Both the position numbers and the translations under genes were made by a program. The notes beneath the pieces were generated by a model, which worked only from the letters and a program-made list of their open reading frames with translations, had not been told where the DNA came from and searched no databases. From Owenia fusiformis (Eukaryota > Annelida > Polychaeta > Sabellida > Oweniidae), in contig CAIIXF020000010.1 of the NCBI GenBank assembly GCA_903813345.2, positions 25,010,425-25,074,424 on the forward strand: a stretch of DNA of 64,000 bases, read 5' to 3'. This document shows positions 39,601 through 51,240 of this stretch, piece after piece. Each line of letters starts with the position of its first letter. The stretch's first letter is position 1.

Positions 39601-40500
39601 ACAATGACTACGCTGCTACACAGGGTCTGGATGTAAGCCTAGGAGCAGGCCTTCAGTGGCTACGCTAGCTACACTCGCTACGCTGCTGCTACACAGGGTC
39701 TGGATGTAACCCTAGGAGTAGGCCTTCAGTGGCTACGCTAGCTACAATGACTACGCTGCTACACAGGGTCTGGATGTAAGCCTAGGAGCATGCATTCAGT
39801 GGCTCCGCTAGGTACACTGGGTACGCTACTACATAGTGTACAGAGGAAACCTAAGGAACATGCATGCTGTGGCTACGCTAGCTACACTCGCTACGCTGCT
39901 ACACAGGGTCTGGATGTAACCCTAGGAGCATGCCTTCAGTGGCTACGCTAGCTACACTGGGTACGCTACTACATAGTGTATAGAGGAAACCTAAGGAACA
40001 TGCATGCTGTGGCTACGCTAGCTACACTCGCTACGCTGCTACACAGGGTCTGGATGTAACCCTAGGAGCATGCCTTCAGTGGCTACGCTAGCTACACTGG
40101 GTACGCTACTACATAGTGTATAGAGGAAACCTAAGGAACATGCATGCTGTGGCTACGCTAGCTACACTCACTACGCTGCTACACAGGGTCTGGTCTGGAT
40201 GTAACCCTAGGAGTAGGCCTTCAGTGGCTACGCTAGCTACAATGACTACGCTGCTACACAGGGTCTGGATGTAACCCTAGGAGCATGCCTTCAGTGGCTA
40301 CGCTAGCTACACTGGGTACGCTACTACATAGTGTATAGAGGAAACCTCAGGAACATGCATGCTGTGGCTACGCTAGCTACACTGGGTACGCTACTACATA
40401 GTGTATAGAGGAAACCTAAGGAACATGCATGCTGCGGCTACGCTAGCTACACTCGCTACGCTGCTACACAGGGTCTGGATGTAACCCTAGGAGCAGGCCT
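21641..40500 (-). repeat. SatA array, minus orientation, homogenised core
   Basis: Almost 19 kb of head-to-tail 70-bp monomers in two main classes. Class 1 contains CGCTGCTACACAGGGTCTGG then ATGTAAGCCTAGGAGCATGC or ATGTAACCCTAGGAGCAGGC. Class 2 contains GGGTACGCTACTACATAGTG, TATAGAGGAAACCTAAGGAA and CATGCATGCTG. They often alternate as 140-bp dimers. A 75-bp class 1 variant carries GGTCTGGTCTGG. Rare variants mark long internal duplications: offset 350 (31701/32051), 893 (29521/30414), 1,765-1,905 (34213 to 37328), 9,272-9,342 (24131 to about 26620) and 11,247-11,250 (25460-29250 onto 36707-40500). No gene is present. Confidence 0.97.
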
Positions 40501-41000
40501 NNNNNNNNNNNNNNNNNNNNNNNNNNNNNNNNNNNNNNNNNNNNNNNNNNNNNNNNNNNNNNNNNNNNNNNNNNNNNNNNNNNNNNNNNNNNNNNNNNNN
40601 NNNNNNNNNNNNNNNNNNNNNNNNNNNNNNNNNNNNNNNNNNNNNNNNNNNNNNNNNNNNNNNNNNNNNNNNNNNNNNNNNNNNNNNNNNNNNNNNNNNN
40701 NNNNNNNNNNNNNNNNNNNNNNNNNNNNNNNNNNNNNNNNNNNNNNNNNNNNNNNNNNNNNNNNNNNNNNNNNNNNNNNNNNNNNNNNNNNNNNNNNNNN
40801 NNNNNNNNNNNNNNNNNNNNNNNNNNNNNNNNNNNNNNNNNNNNNNNNNNNNNNNNNNNNNNNNNNNNNNNNNNNNNNNNNNNNNNNNNNNNNNNNNNNN
40901 NNNNNNNNNNNNNNNNNNNNNNNNNNNNNNNNNNNNNNNNNNNNNNNNNNNNNNNNNNNNNNNNNNNNNNNNNNNNNNNNNNNNNNNNNNNNNNNNNNNN
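40501..41000. other. Assembly gap (500 N)
   Basis: Second 500-N placeholder. SatA is on the left and a broken module C on the right. The piece between the two gaps is exactly 31,000 bp, suggesting it was cut at bin boundaries by scaffolding software. Confidence 1.
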
Positions 41001-41082
41001 ACTCAGGCTTAGAGTTCTATTGTCTCTATCTGGACAGCAGTGGCCAACTGGCTGTGAACTGGCCCTCCACATCCACACACAG
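41001..41082 (-). repeat. Module C, partial copy at gap edge
   Basis: Only the outer end of module C is present (CTGTCTCTATCTGGACAGCA... to ATCCACACACAG). The rest lies in or beyond the gap. Confidence 0.85.
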
Positions 41083-42718
41083 ATTAGATTAAATTGATAA
41101 GATAAGACTTTTGCTTAGATTAGACCAGACTGACCGCTTAGATTAGATTATACTGAATATTTAGATAAGATATACTTCTAAGTTTGGATTAGACCGATTG
41201 CTTAAATTGGATTTGAATGCCTGCTTAGATTAGATTTATAATTCCCAAGAGCCCTTACCTCGCGCAGAGGCGTGGAGAACACCCATCATATAGTTTCTCC
41301 TCCGACTAAGATTACATTATATTGACTGCTTCAATTAGATAGACTCCTAAGATAAGATTAGACCGACTGCTTAAATTAGATCACATTGGATTGACTGCTT
41401 AGATTGGATAGACTCCTAAATTTAGATTAGACCGACGAGACCATGGTAATATGTCACTTCCTTATGGTCGTGACATAATTAAAGACCTTAGATTAGTTAT
41501 ACTGATTACTTAGATTAAACATACTCCATAGATTAGATTAGAATAATTGCTTAAATTCGATTTGAGGAAATGCTTAGATTAGATTCTTAAATCCCAAGGG
41601 CCCCGACCTCGCCCATAGGTGTGGAGAACATCCATCATATAGTTTCTCCTCCGATTAAGATTACATTATATTGACTGCTTAAATTAGATAGACTCCTAAG
41701 ATAAGATTAGACCGACTGCTTAAATTATATCACATTGGATTGACTACTTAAATTAGATAGACTCCTAAGATAAGATTAGACCGACTGCTTAAATTAGATC
41801 ACATTGGATTGACTGCTTATATTGGATAGACTCCTAAATTTAGATTAGACCGACGAGACCATGGTAACATGTCACTTCTTTTTGATCGTGACATAATTAA
41901 ACTGATTCATTAAATTAAATTAATAATTAAAGATTACATAAGACCGACTGCTTAAATTATATCACATTGGATTGACTGCTTAGATTGGATAGACTCCTAA
42001 ATTTAGATTAGATCGACGAGACCATGGTAATATGTCACTTCTTTTTGATCGCGACATAATTAAACTGATTCATTAAATTAAATTAATAATTAAAGATTAC
42101 ATTAGACCGACTGCTTAAATTATATCACATTGGATTGACTGCTTAGATTGGATAGACTCCTAAATTTAGATTAGACCGACGAGACCATGGTAATATGCCA
42201 CTTCTTTTTGATCGTGACATAATTAAACTGATTCATTAAATTAAATTAATAATTAAAGATTACATTAGACCGACTGCTTAAATTAGATCACATTGGATTG
42301 ACTGCTTAGATTGGATAGACTCCTAAATTTAGATTAGACCGACGAGACCATGGTAATATGTCACTTCTTTTTGATCGTGACATAATTAAACGGATTCATT
42401 AAATTAAATTAATAATTAAAGATTCCATTAGACCGACTGCTTAAATCATATCACATTGGATTGACTACTTAAATTAGATAGACTCCTAAGATAAGATTAG
42501 ACCGACTGCTTAAATTAGATCACATTAGATTGACTGCTTAGATTGGATAGACTCCTAAATTTAGATTAGACCGACGAGACCATGGTAATATGTCACTTCT
42601 TTTTGATCGCGACATAATTAAACTGATTCATTAAAGTAAATTAATAATTAAAGATTACATTAGATTGACTGCTTAAATTAGACTAGACTGACTGCTTAAA
42701 TCATATCACATTGGATTG
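41083..42718 (-). repeat. SatB array, minus orientation, block 1
   Basis: Reverse-complement SatB units (TAGACTCCTAAATTTAGATT, AGACCGACGAGACCATGG, ATGTCACTTCTTTTTGATCG), including two CGGAGGAGAAAC-type variants near 41291 and 41645. Same family and same unit lengths as the plus-strand blocks. Confidence 0.95.
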
Positions 42719-43461
42719 ATGGACAAATGGATAAACGCGCCGTCTAGGCTGATAATATGGCCCCCACACTATTTGGAGAGTACATAAAACGGGAATCCAA
42801 TTTGACATTGTTGACGGAGAGACAGACTGACAGACAGACAAGTGAGTTCCTTTTAGTAATTATGATGACCCATCAGTTGACTTACTTTCAAGAATATGGG
42901 TGGTAATATCAAAAGAACATTTTCTTAAAACCTAAAGAAAGGTACCAACCTTATGAAAGTCCCAGGCTAAGAGTTCCATTGTCTCTGGGCAGCAGTGGCC
43001 AGCTGGGCAATCTTGGCTTTGAACTGGCCCTCCACATCCACATCTTTTCTTCCATATCTGTATGTACTCACAAATCATCCCTGAAACTTAAAAGAAAAAT
43101 CTGTAGCAGTTTTGGAGAAATATGTTGTATATACAGAAGAATGGACAGATGGACAAACGCACCCAGGCTGATAATATGGCCCCCACACTATTTGTAGGGG
43201 ATATAAAACGGGAATCCAATTTGACATTGTTGACAGACAGACAGACGGACAAGAAAGTGATTGCAAAAACTCACTATGTGAGCTAAAAAACAGTCCCTTT
43301 CAGAAATTATGATAACCAATCAGTTGACTGGTACCAAAAGAAAATTTTCTTGAAAGCTGAAGAAAGTTACCTTATGAAAGTCCTCAGGCTGAGAGTTCTA
43401 TTGTCTCTATCTGGACAGCAGTGGCCAACTGGCTGTGAACTGGCCCTCCACATCCACACAC
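42719..43461 (-). repeat. Module C, copy 4 (inside SatB, minus)
   Basis: Full-length reverse copy with the same junctions as copies 1-3 (GATGGACAAATGGATAAACG at one end, CTCCACATCCACACACAG at the other). It carries a few private changes, such as CTTTTCTTCCATATCTG. Confidence 0.9.
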
Positions 43462-46338
43462 AGATTAGATTAAATTGATTAGATAAGACTTTTGCTTAGA
43501 TTAGACCAGACTGACCGCTTAGATTAGATTATACTGAATATTTAGATAAGATATACTTCTAAGTTTGGATTAGACCGATTGCTTAAATTGGATTTGAATG
43601 CCTGCTTAGATTAGATTTATAATTCCCAAGAGCCCTGACCTCGCGCAGAGGCGTGGAGAACACCCATCATATAGTTTCTCCTCCGACTAAGATTACATTA
43701 TATTGACTGCTTAAATTAGATAGACTCCTAAGATAAGATTAGACCGACTGCTTAAATTAGATCACATTGGATTGACTGCTTAGATTGGATAGACTCCTAA
43801 ATTTAGATTAGACCGACGAGACCATGGTAATAAGTCACTTCCTTATGGCCGTGACATAATTAAAGACCTTAGATTAGATTATACTGATTATTTAGATTAA
43901 ATATACTCCATAGATTAGATTAGACTAATTGCTTAAATTAGATTTGAGGAAATGCTTAGATTAGATTCTTAAATCCCAAGGGCCCCGACCTCGCCCATAG
44001 GTGTGGAGAACATCCATCATATAGTTTCTCCTCCGATTAAGATTACATTATATTGACTGCTTAAATTAGATAGACTCCTAAGATAAGATTAGACCGACTG
44101 CTTAAATTATATCACATTGGATTGACTGCTTAGATTGGATAGACTCCTAAATTTAGATTAGACCGACGAGACCATGGTAATATGTCACTTCTTTTTGATC
44201 GTGACATAATTAAACCGATTCATTAAATTAAATTAATAATTAAAGATTACATTAGATTGACTGCTTAAATTATATCACATTGGATTGACTGCTTAGATTG
44301 GATAGACTCCTAAATTTAGATTAGACCGACGAGACCATGGTAATATGTCACTTCTTTTTGATCGCGACATAATTAAACCGATTCATTAAATTAAATTAAT
44401 AATTAAAGATTACATTAGATTGACTGCTTAAATTATATCACATTTGATTGACTGCTTAGATTGGATAGACTCCTAAATTTAGATTAGACCGACGAGACCA
44501 TGGTAATATGTCACTTCTTTTTGATCGTGACATAATTAAACGGACTCATTAAATTAAATTAATAATTAAAGATTACATTAGACCGACTGCTTAAATCATA
44601 TCACATTGGATTGACTACTTAAATTAGATAGACTCCTAAGATAAGATTAGACCGAATGCTTAAATTAGATCACATTGGATTGACTGCTTAGATTGGATAG
44701 ACTCCTAAATTGAGATTAGACCGACGAGACCATGGTAATAAGTCACTTCCTTATGGTCGTGACATAATTAAAGACCTTAGATTAGATTATACTGATTATT
44801 TAGATTAAATATACTCCATAGATTAGATTAGACTAATTGCTTAAATTAGATTTGATGAAATGCTTAGATTAGATCTTTAAATCCCAAGGGCCCCGACCTC
44901 GCCCATAGGTGTGGAGAACATCCATCATATAGTTTCTCCTCCGATTAAGATTACATTATATTGACTGATTAAATTAGATAGACTCCTAAGATAAGATTAG
45001 ACCGACTGATTAAATTATATCACGTTGGATTGACTGCTTATATTGGATAGACTCCTAAATTTAGATTAGACCGACGAGACCATAGTAACATGTCACTTCT
45101 TTTTGATCGTGACATAATTAAACTGATTCATTAAATTAAATTAATAATTAAAGATTACATAAGACCGACTGCTTAAATTATATCACATTGGATTGACTGC
45201 TTAGATTGGATACACTCCTAAATTAAGATTAGACCGACGAGACCATGGTAATATGTAACTTCTTTTTGATCGTGACATAATTTAACTGATTCATTAAATT
45301 AAATTAATAATTAAAGATTACATAAGACCGACTGCTTAAATTATATCACATTGGATTGACTGCTTAGATTGGATAGACTCCTAAATTTAGATTAGACCGA
45401 CGAGACCATGGTAATATGTCACTTCTTTTTGATCGTGACATAATTAAACTGATTCATTAAATTAAATTAATAATTAAAGATTACATTAGACCGACTGCTT
45501 AAATCATATCACATTGGATTGACTACTTAAATTAGATAGACTCCTAAGATAAGATTAGACCGACTGCTTGAATTAGATCACATTAGATTGACTGCTTAGA
45601 TTGGATAGACTCCTAAATTTAGATTAGACCGACGAGACCATGGTAATATGTCACTTCTTTTTGATCGTGACATAATTAAACTGATTCATTAAATTAAATT
45701 AATAATTAAAGATAACATTCGACCGACTGCTTAAATTATATCACATTGGATTGACTGCTTAGATTGGATAGACTCCTAAATTAAGATTAGACCGATGAGA
45801 CTATGGTAATATGTCACTTCTTTTTGATCATTACATAATTAAACGGATTCATTAAATTAAATTAATAATTAAAGATTACATTAGACCGACTGCTTAAATT
45901 AGATCACATTGGATTGACTGCTTAGATTGGATAGACTCCTAAATTTAGATTAGACCGACGAGACCATGGTAATATGTCACTTCTTTTTTATCGTGTCATA
46001 ATTAAACGGATTCATTAAATTAAATTAATAATTAAAGATTACATTAGACCGACTGCTTAAATTATATCACATTGGATTGACTGCTTAGATTGGATAGACT
46101 CCTAAATTTAGATTAGACCGATGAGACCATGGTAATATGTCACTTCTTTTTGATCGTGACATAATTAAACGGATTCATTAAATCAAATTAATAATTAAAG
46201 ATTACATTAGACCGACTGCTTAAATCATATCACATTGGATTGACTACTTAAATTAGATAGACTCCTAAGATAAGATTAGACCGACTGCTTAAATTAGATC
46301 ACATTGGATTGACTGCTTAGATTGGATAGACTCCTAAA
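43462..46338 (-). repeat. SatB array, minus orientation, block 2
   Basis: About 2.9 kb of 163/232-bp SatB units. The last base triplet before the insertion is AAA (46336-46338) within GACTCCTAAA, which is the intact SatB phrase up to that point. Confidence 0.95.
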
Positions 46339-47267
46339 GGATGAGTCTGGGAATGAGTCTGGGTATCGACTTAGAAAATATTGAAAATTGTAATGTCTGA
46401 AAAACCAGCTCAATCACACATATTATTAAACTTCAATATCTTATCCTTCTTCTGAGATTACTAAAATATCAATTTGTATCACAATTGATGAAGAATATTG
46501 GCATCAAAGACAGTGCATATCACTTTGTCAGAATCAATGGCAAATATTAAATGAATTATTTATACAAAAGGTTTGAAACATATCCTCCAAAACATTGCTT
46601 ATTTTCTTTGTATAGACATTGAATGGTATTTCTGGATAAGTGAATTTGTATTTATCTGGGTAATCAAGGGATTATAGTCACTCAAAGTTACTGAGCATCC
46701 AGTTTTGAGACTTCAATTGTGTTGGTGAAGTTACACATATTTCAGTCAAATTCATGCTGAGCACAACATTTTGGTTTCAATTTTATAATCCCTATATATG
46801 ACCCTGGTGATGAAGAGTCAGATTCAGTCAAAAAACCCAAACTGGAAAACTGTGCTCATTGTGAAAACTAAAAGTGAAGCAACTTTTTTTCTGATATTTC
46901 TTACATCGAATGGCAGCCATTTTGTTTTTCCCCCTTCAAATTAAACTGGCGGGAAATTCAAAAATTTGAAAAAAATTTTAATTCTTAAATATATTTCAAA
47001 AATATGATTTTCTTTTTAATTCTTCATGGGTCTTAAGTTATTTCTTCTTTGTATGTCATACATGTTGCCATTGGTGTTTTTTTCTATGATAATGACTATT
47101 TCTTGTTTGTTGGGCTACTTATTCTGACTCTCAGCAGGGGGCTAATTATGCATCAAAACTCATGAAAAAGTAAATATACTTATCAAATATGACTAGGACA
47201 GTAATAAAAACCATATTTCATATACATTTGACTGAGGGACCAAAAGGGCATATACCCAGACACATCC
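46339..47267. mobile_element. Spy-like non-autonomous DNA transposon inserted in SatB
   Basis: A 929-bp non-satellite sequence splits a SatB unit. The left flank ends CTCCTAAA and the right flank begins TTTAGATTAG. Joined, they give CTCCTAAATTTAGATTAG, the intact SatB phrase seen in dozens of neighbouring units, so nothing was duplicated or lost. The termini are imperfect inverted repeats: GGATGAGTCTGGGAAT at the left and, reverse complemented, GGATGTGTCTGGGTAT at the right. The left end has a second direct copy, ATGAGTCTGGGTAT. The interior is AT-rich with no long open frame, hence non-autonomous. Insertion between AAA and TTT without target duplication is the hallmark described for Spy transposons, which are distantly related to IS5, ISL2EU and PIF/Harbinger. 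A Helitron would need 5'-TC and CTRR-3' ends, which are absent. The family assignment is inference; the boundaries are direct. Confidence 0.8.
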
Positions 47268-47425
47268 TTTAGATTAGACCGACGAGCCCATGGTAATATG
47301 TCACTTCTTTTTGATCGCGACATAATTAAACCGATTCATTAAATTAAATTAATAATTAAAGATTACATTAGATTGACTGCTTAAATTAGATTAGACTGAC
47401 TGCTTAAATCATATCACATTGGATT
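47268..47425 (-). repeat. SatB array, minus orientation, block 3
   Basis: Remainder of the SatB unit split by the Spy-like insertion, resuming at TTTAGATTAGACCGACGAG and leading into module C. Confidence 0.93.
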
Positions 47426-48170
47426 GATGGACAAATGGATAAACGCGCCGTCTAGGCTGATAATATGGCCCCCACACTATTTGGAGAGTACATAAAACGG
47501 GAATCCAATTTGACATTGTTGACGGAGAGACAGACTGACAGACAGACAAGTGAGTTCCTTTAGTAATTATGATGACCCATCAGTTGACTTACTTTCAAGA
47601 ATATGGGTGGTAATACCAAAAGAACATTTTCTTAAAACCTAAAGAAAGGTACCAACCTTATGAAAGTCCCAGGCTAAGAGTTCCATTGTCTCTGGGCAGC
47701 AGTGGCCAGCTGGGCAATTTTGGCTTTGAACTGGCCCTCCACATCCACATCTTTTCTACCACATCTGTATGTACTCACAAATCATCCCTGAAACTTAAAA
47801 GCAAAATCTGTAGCAGTTTTGGAGAAATATGTTGTATATACAGAAGAATGGACAGATGGACAAACGCACCCAGGCTGATAATATGGCCCCCACACTATTT
47901 GTAGGGGATATAAAACGGGAATCCAATTTGACATTGTTGACGGACAGACAGATGGACAAGAAAGTGATTGCAAAAACTCACTATGTGAGCTAAAAAACAG
48001 TCCCTTTCAGAAATTATGATAACAAATCAGTTGACTTGTACCAAAAGAAAATTTTCTTGAAAGCTGAAGAAAGTTACCTTATGAAAGTACTCAGGCTTAG
48101 AGTTCTATTGTCTCTATCTGGACAGCAGTGGCCAACTGGCTGTGAACTGGCCCTCCACATCCACGCACAG
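47426..48170 (-). repeat. Module C, copy 5 (inside SatB, minus)
   Basis: Full-length reverse copy, same junctions as copies 1-4. The flanking SatB context (CAGACTGACAGACAGACAAG inside, CGCACAGATTAGATTAAATT outside) matches copy 2 closely. Confidence 0.9.
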
Positions 48171-50735
48171 ATTAGATTAAATTGATAAGATAAGACTTTT
48201 GCTTAGATTAGACCAGACTGACCGCTTAGATTAGATTATACTGAATATTTAGATAAGATATACTTCTAAGTTTGGATTAGACCGATTGCTTAAATTGGAT
48301 TTGAATGCCTGCTTAGATTAGATTTATAATTCCCAAGAGCCCTTACCTCGCGCAGAGGCGTGGAGAACACCCATCATATAGTTTCTCCTCTGACTAAGAT
48401 TACATTATATTGACTGCTTAAATTAGATAGACTCCTAAGATAAGATTAGACCGACTGCTTAAATTAGATCACATTGGATTGACTGCTTAGATTGGATAGA
48501 CTCCTAAATTTAGATTAGACCGACGAGACCATGGTAATATGTCACTTCCTTATGGTCGTGACATAATTAAAGACCTTAGATTAGTTATACTGATTATCTA
48601 GATTAAACATACTCCATAGATTAGATTAGACTAATTGCTTAAATTCGATTTGAGGAAATGCTTAGATTAGATTCTTAAATCCCAAGGGCCCCGACCTCGC
48701 TCATAGGTGTGGAGAACATCCATCATATAGTTTCTCCTCCGATTAAGATTACATTATATTGACTGCTTAAATTAGATAGACTCCTAAGATAAGATTAGAC
48801 CGACTGCTTAAATTATATCACATTTGATTGACTACTTAATATAGATAGACTCCTAAGATAAGATTAGACCGACTGCTTAAATTAGATCACATTGGATTGA
48901 CTGCTTAGATTGGATAGACTCCTAAATTTAGATTAGACCGACGAGACCATGGTAATAAGTCACTTCCTTATGGTCGTGACATAATTAAAGACCTTAGATT
49001 AGATTATACTGATTATTTAGATTAAATATACTCCATAGATTAGATTAGACTAATTGCTTAAATTAGATTTGATGAAATGCTTAGATTAGATTCTTAAATC
49101 CCAAGGGCCCCGACCTCGCCCATAGGTGTGGAGAACATCCATCATATAGTTTCTCCTCCGATTAAGATTACATTATATTGACTGATTAAATTAGATAGAC
49201 TCCTAAGATAAGATTAGACCGACTGCTTAAATTATATCACATTGGATTGACTGCTTATATTGGATAGACTCCTAAATTTAGATTAGACCGACGAGACCAT
49301 GGTAACATGTCACTTCTTTTTGATCGTGACATAATTAAACTGATTCATTAAATTAAATTAATAATTAAAGATTACATAAGACCGACTGCTTAAATTATAT
49401 CACATTGGATTGACTGCTTATATTGGATAGACTCCTAAATTTAGATTAGACAGACATGGTAATAAGTCACTTCCTTATGGTCGTGACATAATTAAAGACC
49501 TTAGATTAGATTATACTGATTATTTGGATTAAATATACTCCATAGATTAGATTAGACTAATTGCTTAAATTAGATTTGATGAAATGCTTAGATTAGATTC
49601 TTAAATCCCAAGGGCCCCGACCTCGCCCATAGGTGTGGAGAACACCCATCATATAGTTTCTCCTCCGACTAAGATTACATTAGATTAACTGCTTACATTA
49701 GATAGACTCCTAAGATAAGATTAGACCGACTGCTTAAATTATATCACATTGGATTGACTGCTTAGATTGGATAAACTCCTAAATTTAGATTAGACCGACG
49801 AGACCATGGTAATATGTCACTTCTTTTTGATCGTGACATAATTAAACTGATTCATTAAATTAAATTAATAATTAAAGATTACATTAGACCGACTGCTTAA
49901 ATTATATCACATTGGATTGACTGCTTAGATTGGATAGACTCCTAAATTTAGATTAGACCGACGAGACCATGGTAATAAGCCACTTCTTTTTGATCGTGAC
50001 ATAATTAAACTGATTCATTAAATTAAATTAATAATTAAAGATTACATTAGATTGACTGCTTAAATTAGATAGACTCCTAAGATAAGATTAGACCGACTGC
50101 TTAAATTAGATTTGAATGACTGCTTAGATTAGATACTCTTAAATTTAGATTAGACCGACGAGACCATGGTAATATGTCACTTCTTTTTGATCGTGACATG
50201 ATTAAACTGATTCATTAAATTAAATTAATAATTAAAGATTACATTAGATTGACTGCTTAAATTAGATAGACTCCTAAGATAAGATTAGACCGACTGCTTA
50301 AATTATATCACATTGGATTGACTGCTTAGATGTGAAAGACTCCTAAATTTAGATTAGACCGACGAGACCATGGTAATATGTCACTTCTTTTTGATCGTGA
50401 CATGATTAAACTGATTCATTAAATTAAATTAATAATTAAAGATTATATTAGATTGACTGCTTAAATTAGATAGACTCCTAAGATAAGATAAGACCGACTG
50501 CTTAAATCATATCACATTGGATTGACTACTTAAATTAGATAGACTCCTATGATAAGATTAGACCGACTGCTTAAATTATATCACATTGGATTGACTGTTT
50601 AGATTGGATAGACTCCTAAATTTAGATTAGACCGACAAGACCATGGTTAATATGTCACCACTTTTTGGTCGTGACATAATTATATTGACTCCTTAGATTA
50701 GATAATAAGGATTATTTAGATTAGATATACTTTGA
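48171..50735 (-). repeat. SatB array, minus orientation, block 4 (outer edge)
   Basis: SatB units that become irregular towards the right end: a deletion in AGATTAGACAGACATGG near 49445, and changed units near 50327-50340 and 50560-50735. The satellite fades out at about 50735 ('tagatatacttt') into unique sequence, a normal diverged edge. Confidence 0.92.
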
Positions 50736-51030
50736 GTATGAAGATTCAGTATGCTAAATAATTAAAAAAAATTGCTAAACAATATGGAAACCTCACAAAA
50801 TCCTGAAATGGAATTTCTTTAAATAGATTAAATATTAATCTGCGTTTGAAATGCGTAGATTAACATAATATCTGCTTATATGTACAAAGTCGGAGTAAAC
50901 GTGACTTTCATTTTGTATGCCTATGTGTATTTAGTGTAAAAGGTGCTATGCCTGTCGAAATATATAAACATTTAACACTTTTTATGTAAAATATCAATAA
51001 AGTGTAAATTTTGTTTCCTCAACAAATTTC
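50736..51030. other. No recognisable gene; transition to unique DNA
   Basis: AT-rich, non-satellite sequence with no coding signal. Confidence 0.5.
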
Positions 51031-51240
51031 CTACCACATCTGTACATACTCATAAATCATCCCTGAAAATTTAAAGGTGATAATGGTTATAGCGGTTTTG
51101 AAGAAAACTGTCGGACATACAGTTGGATGGACAGATATGCCTGGGCCGACAATATGGTAGCACAATATGTGGGGGACATAAAAACGGGAATCTTATTTGA
51201 CATTGTTGATGGATAGACAGACGAGAAAGAGTCGAAGGCA
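51031..51240 (-). repeat. Dispersed relative of module C
   Basis: Shares with module C, in the same order on the minus strand, CATCTGTACATACTCATAAA, TCATCCCTGAAA, GGATGGACAGAT, GGGACATAAAAACGGGAATC and TTTGACATTGTTGA. It lies outside SatB and is more diverged. It is the kind of dispersed repeat from which the satellite passenger arose. Confidence 0.75.

Noticed and set aside
20674-40500. CRISPR array
   Set aside because: Repeats are contiguous 70-bp monomers without unique spacers, in eukaryotic context; this is a satellite.
40464-41078. Apparent 204-codon minus-strand frame
   Set aside because: It spans the 500-N gap; most residues are unknown and the ends are satellite and module C sequence.
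46339-47267. Helitron as an explanation for the insertion without target duplication
   Set aside because: Helitrons also insert between A and T without duplication, but the ends here are inverted repeats GGATG...CATCC, without 5'-TC, CTRR-3' or a 3' hairpin.
9501-50735. A giant foldback transposon with SatB arms around a SatA core
   Set aside because: The inverted layout depends entirely on the orientation of a 31,000-bp piece between two placeholder gaps; flipping it removes the symmetry, so a scaffolding error is the simpler explanation.
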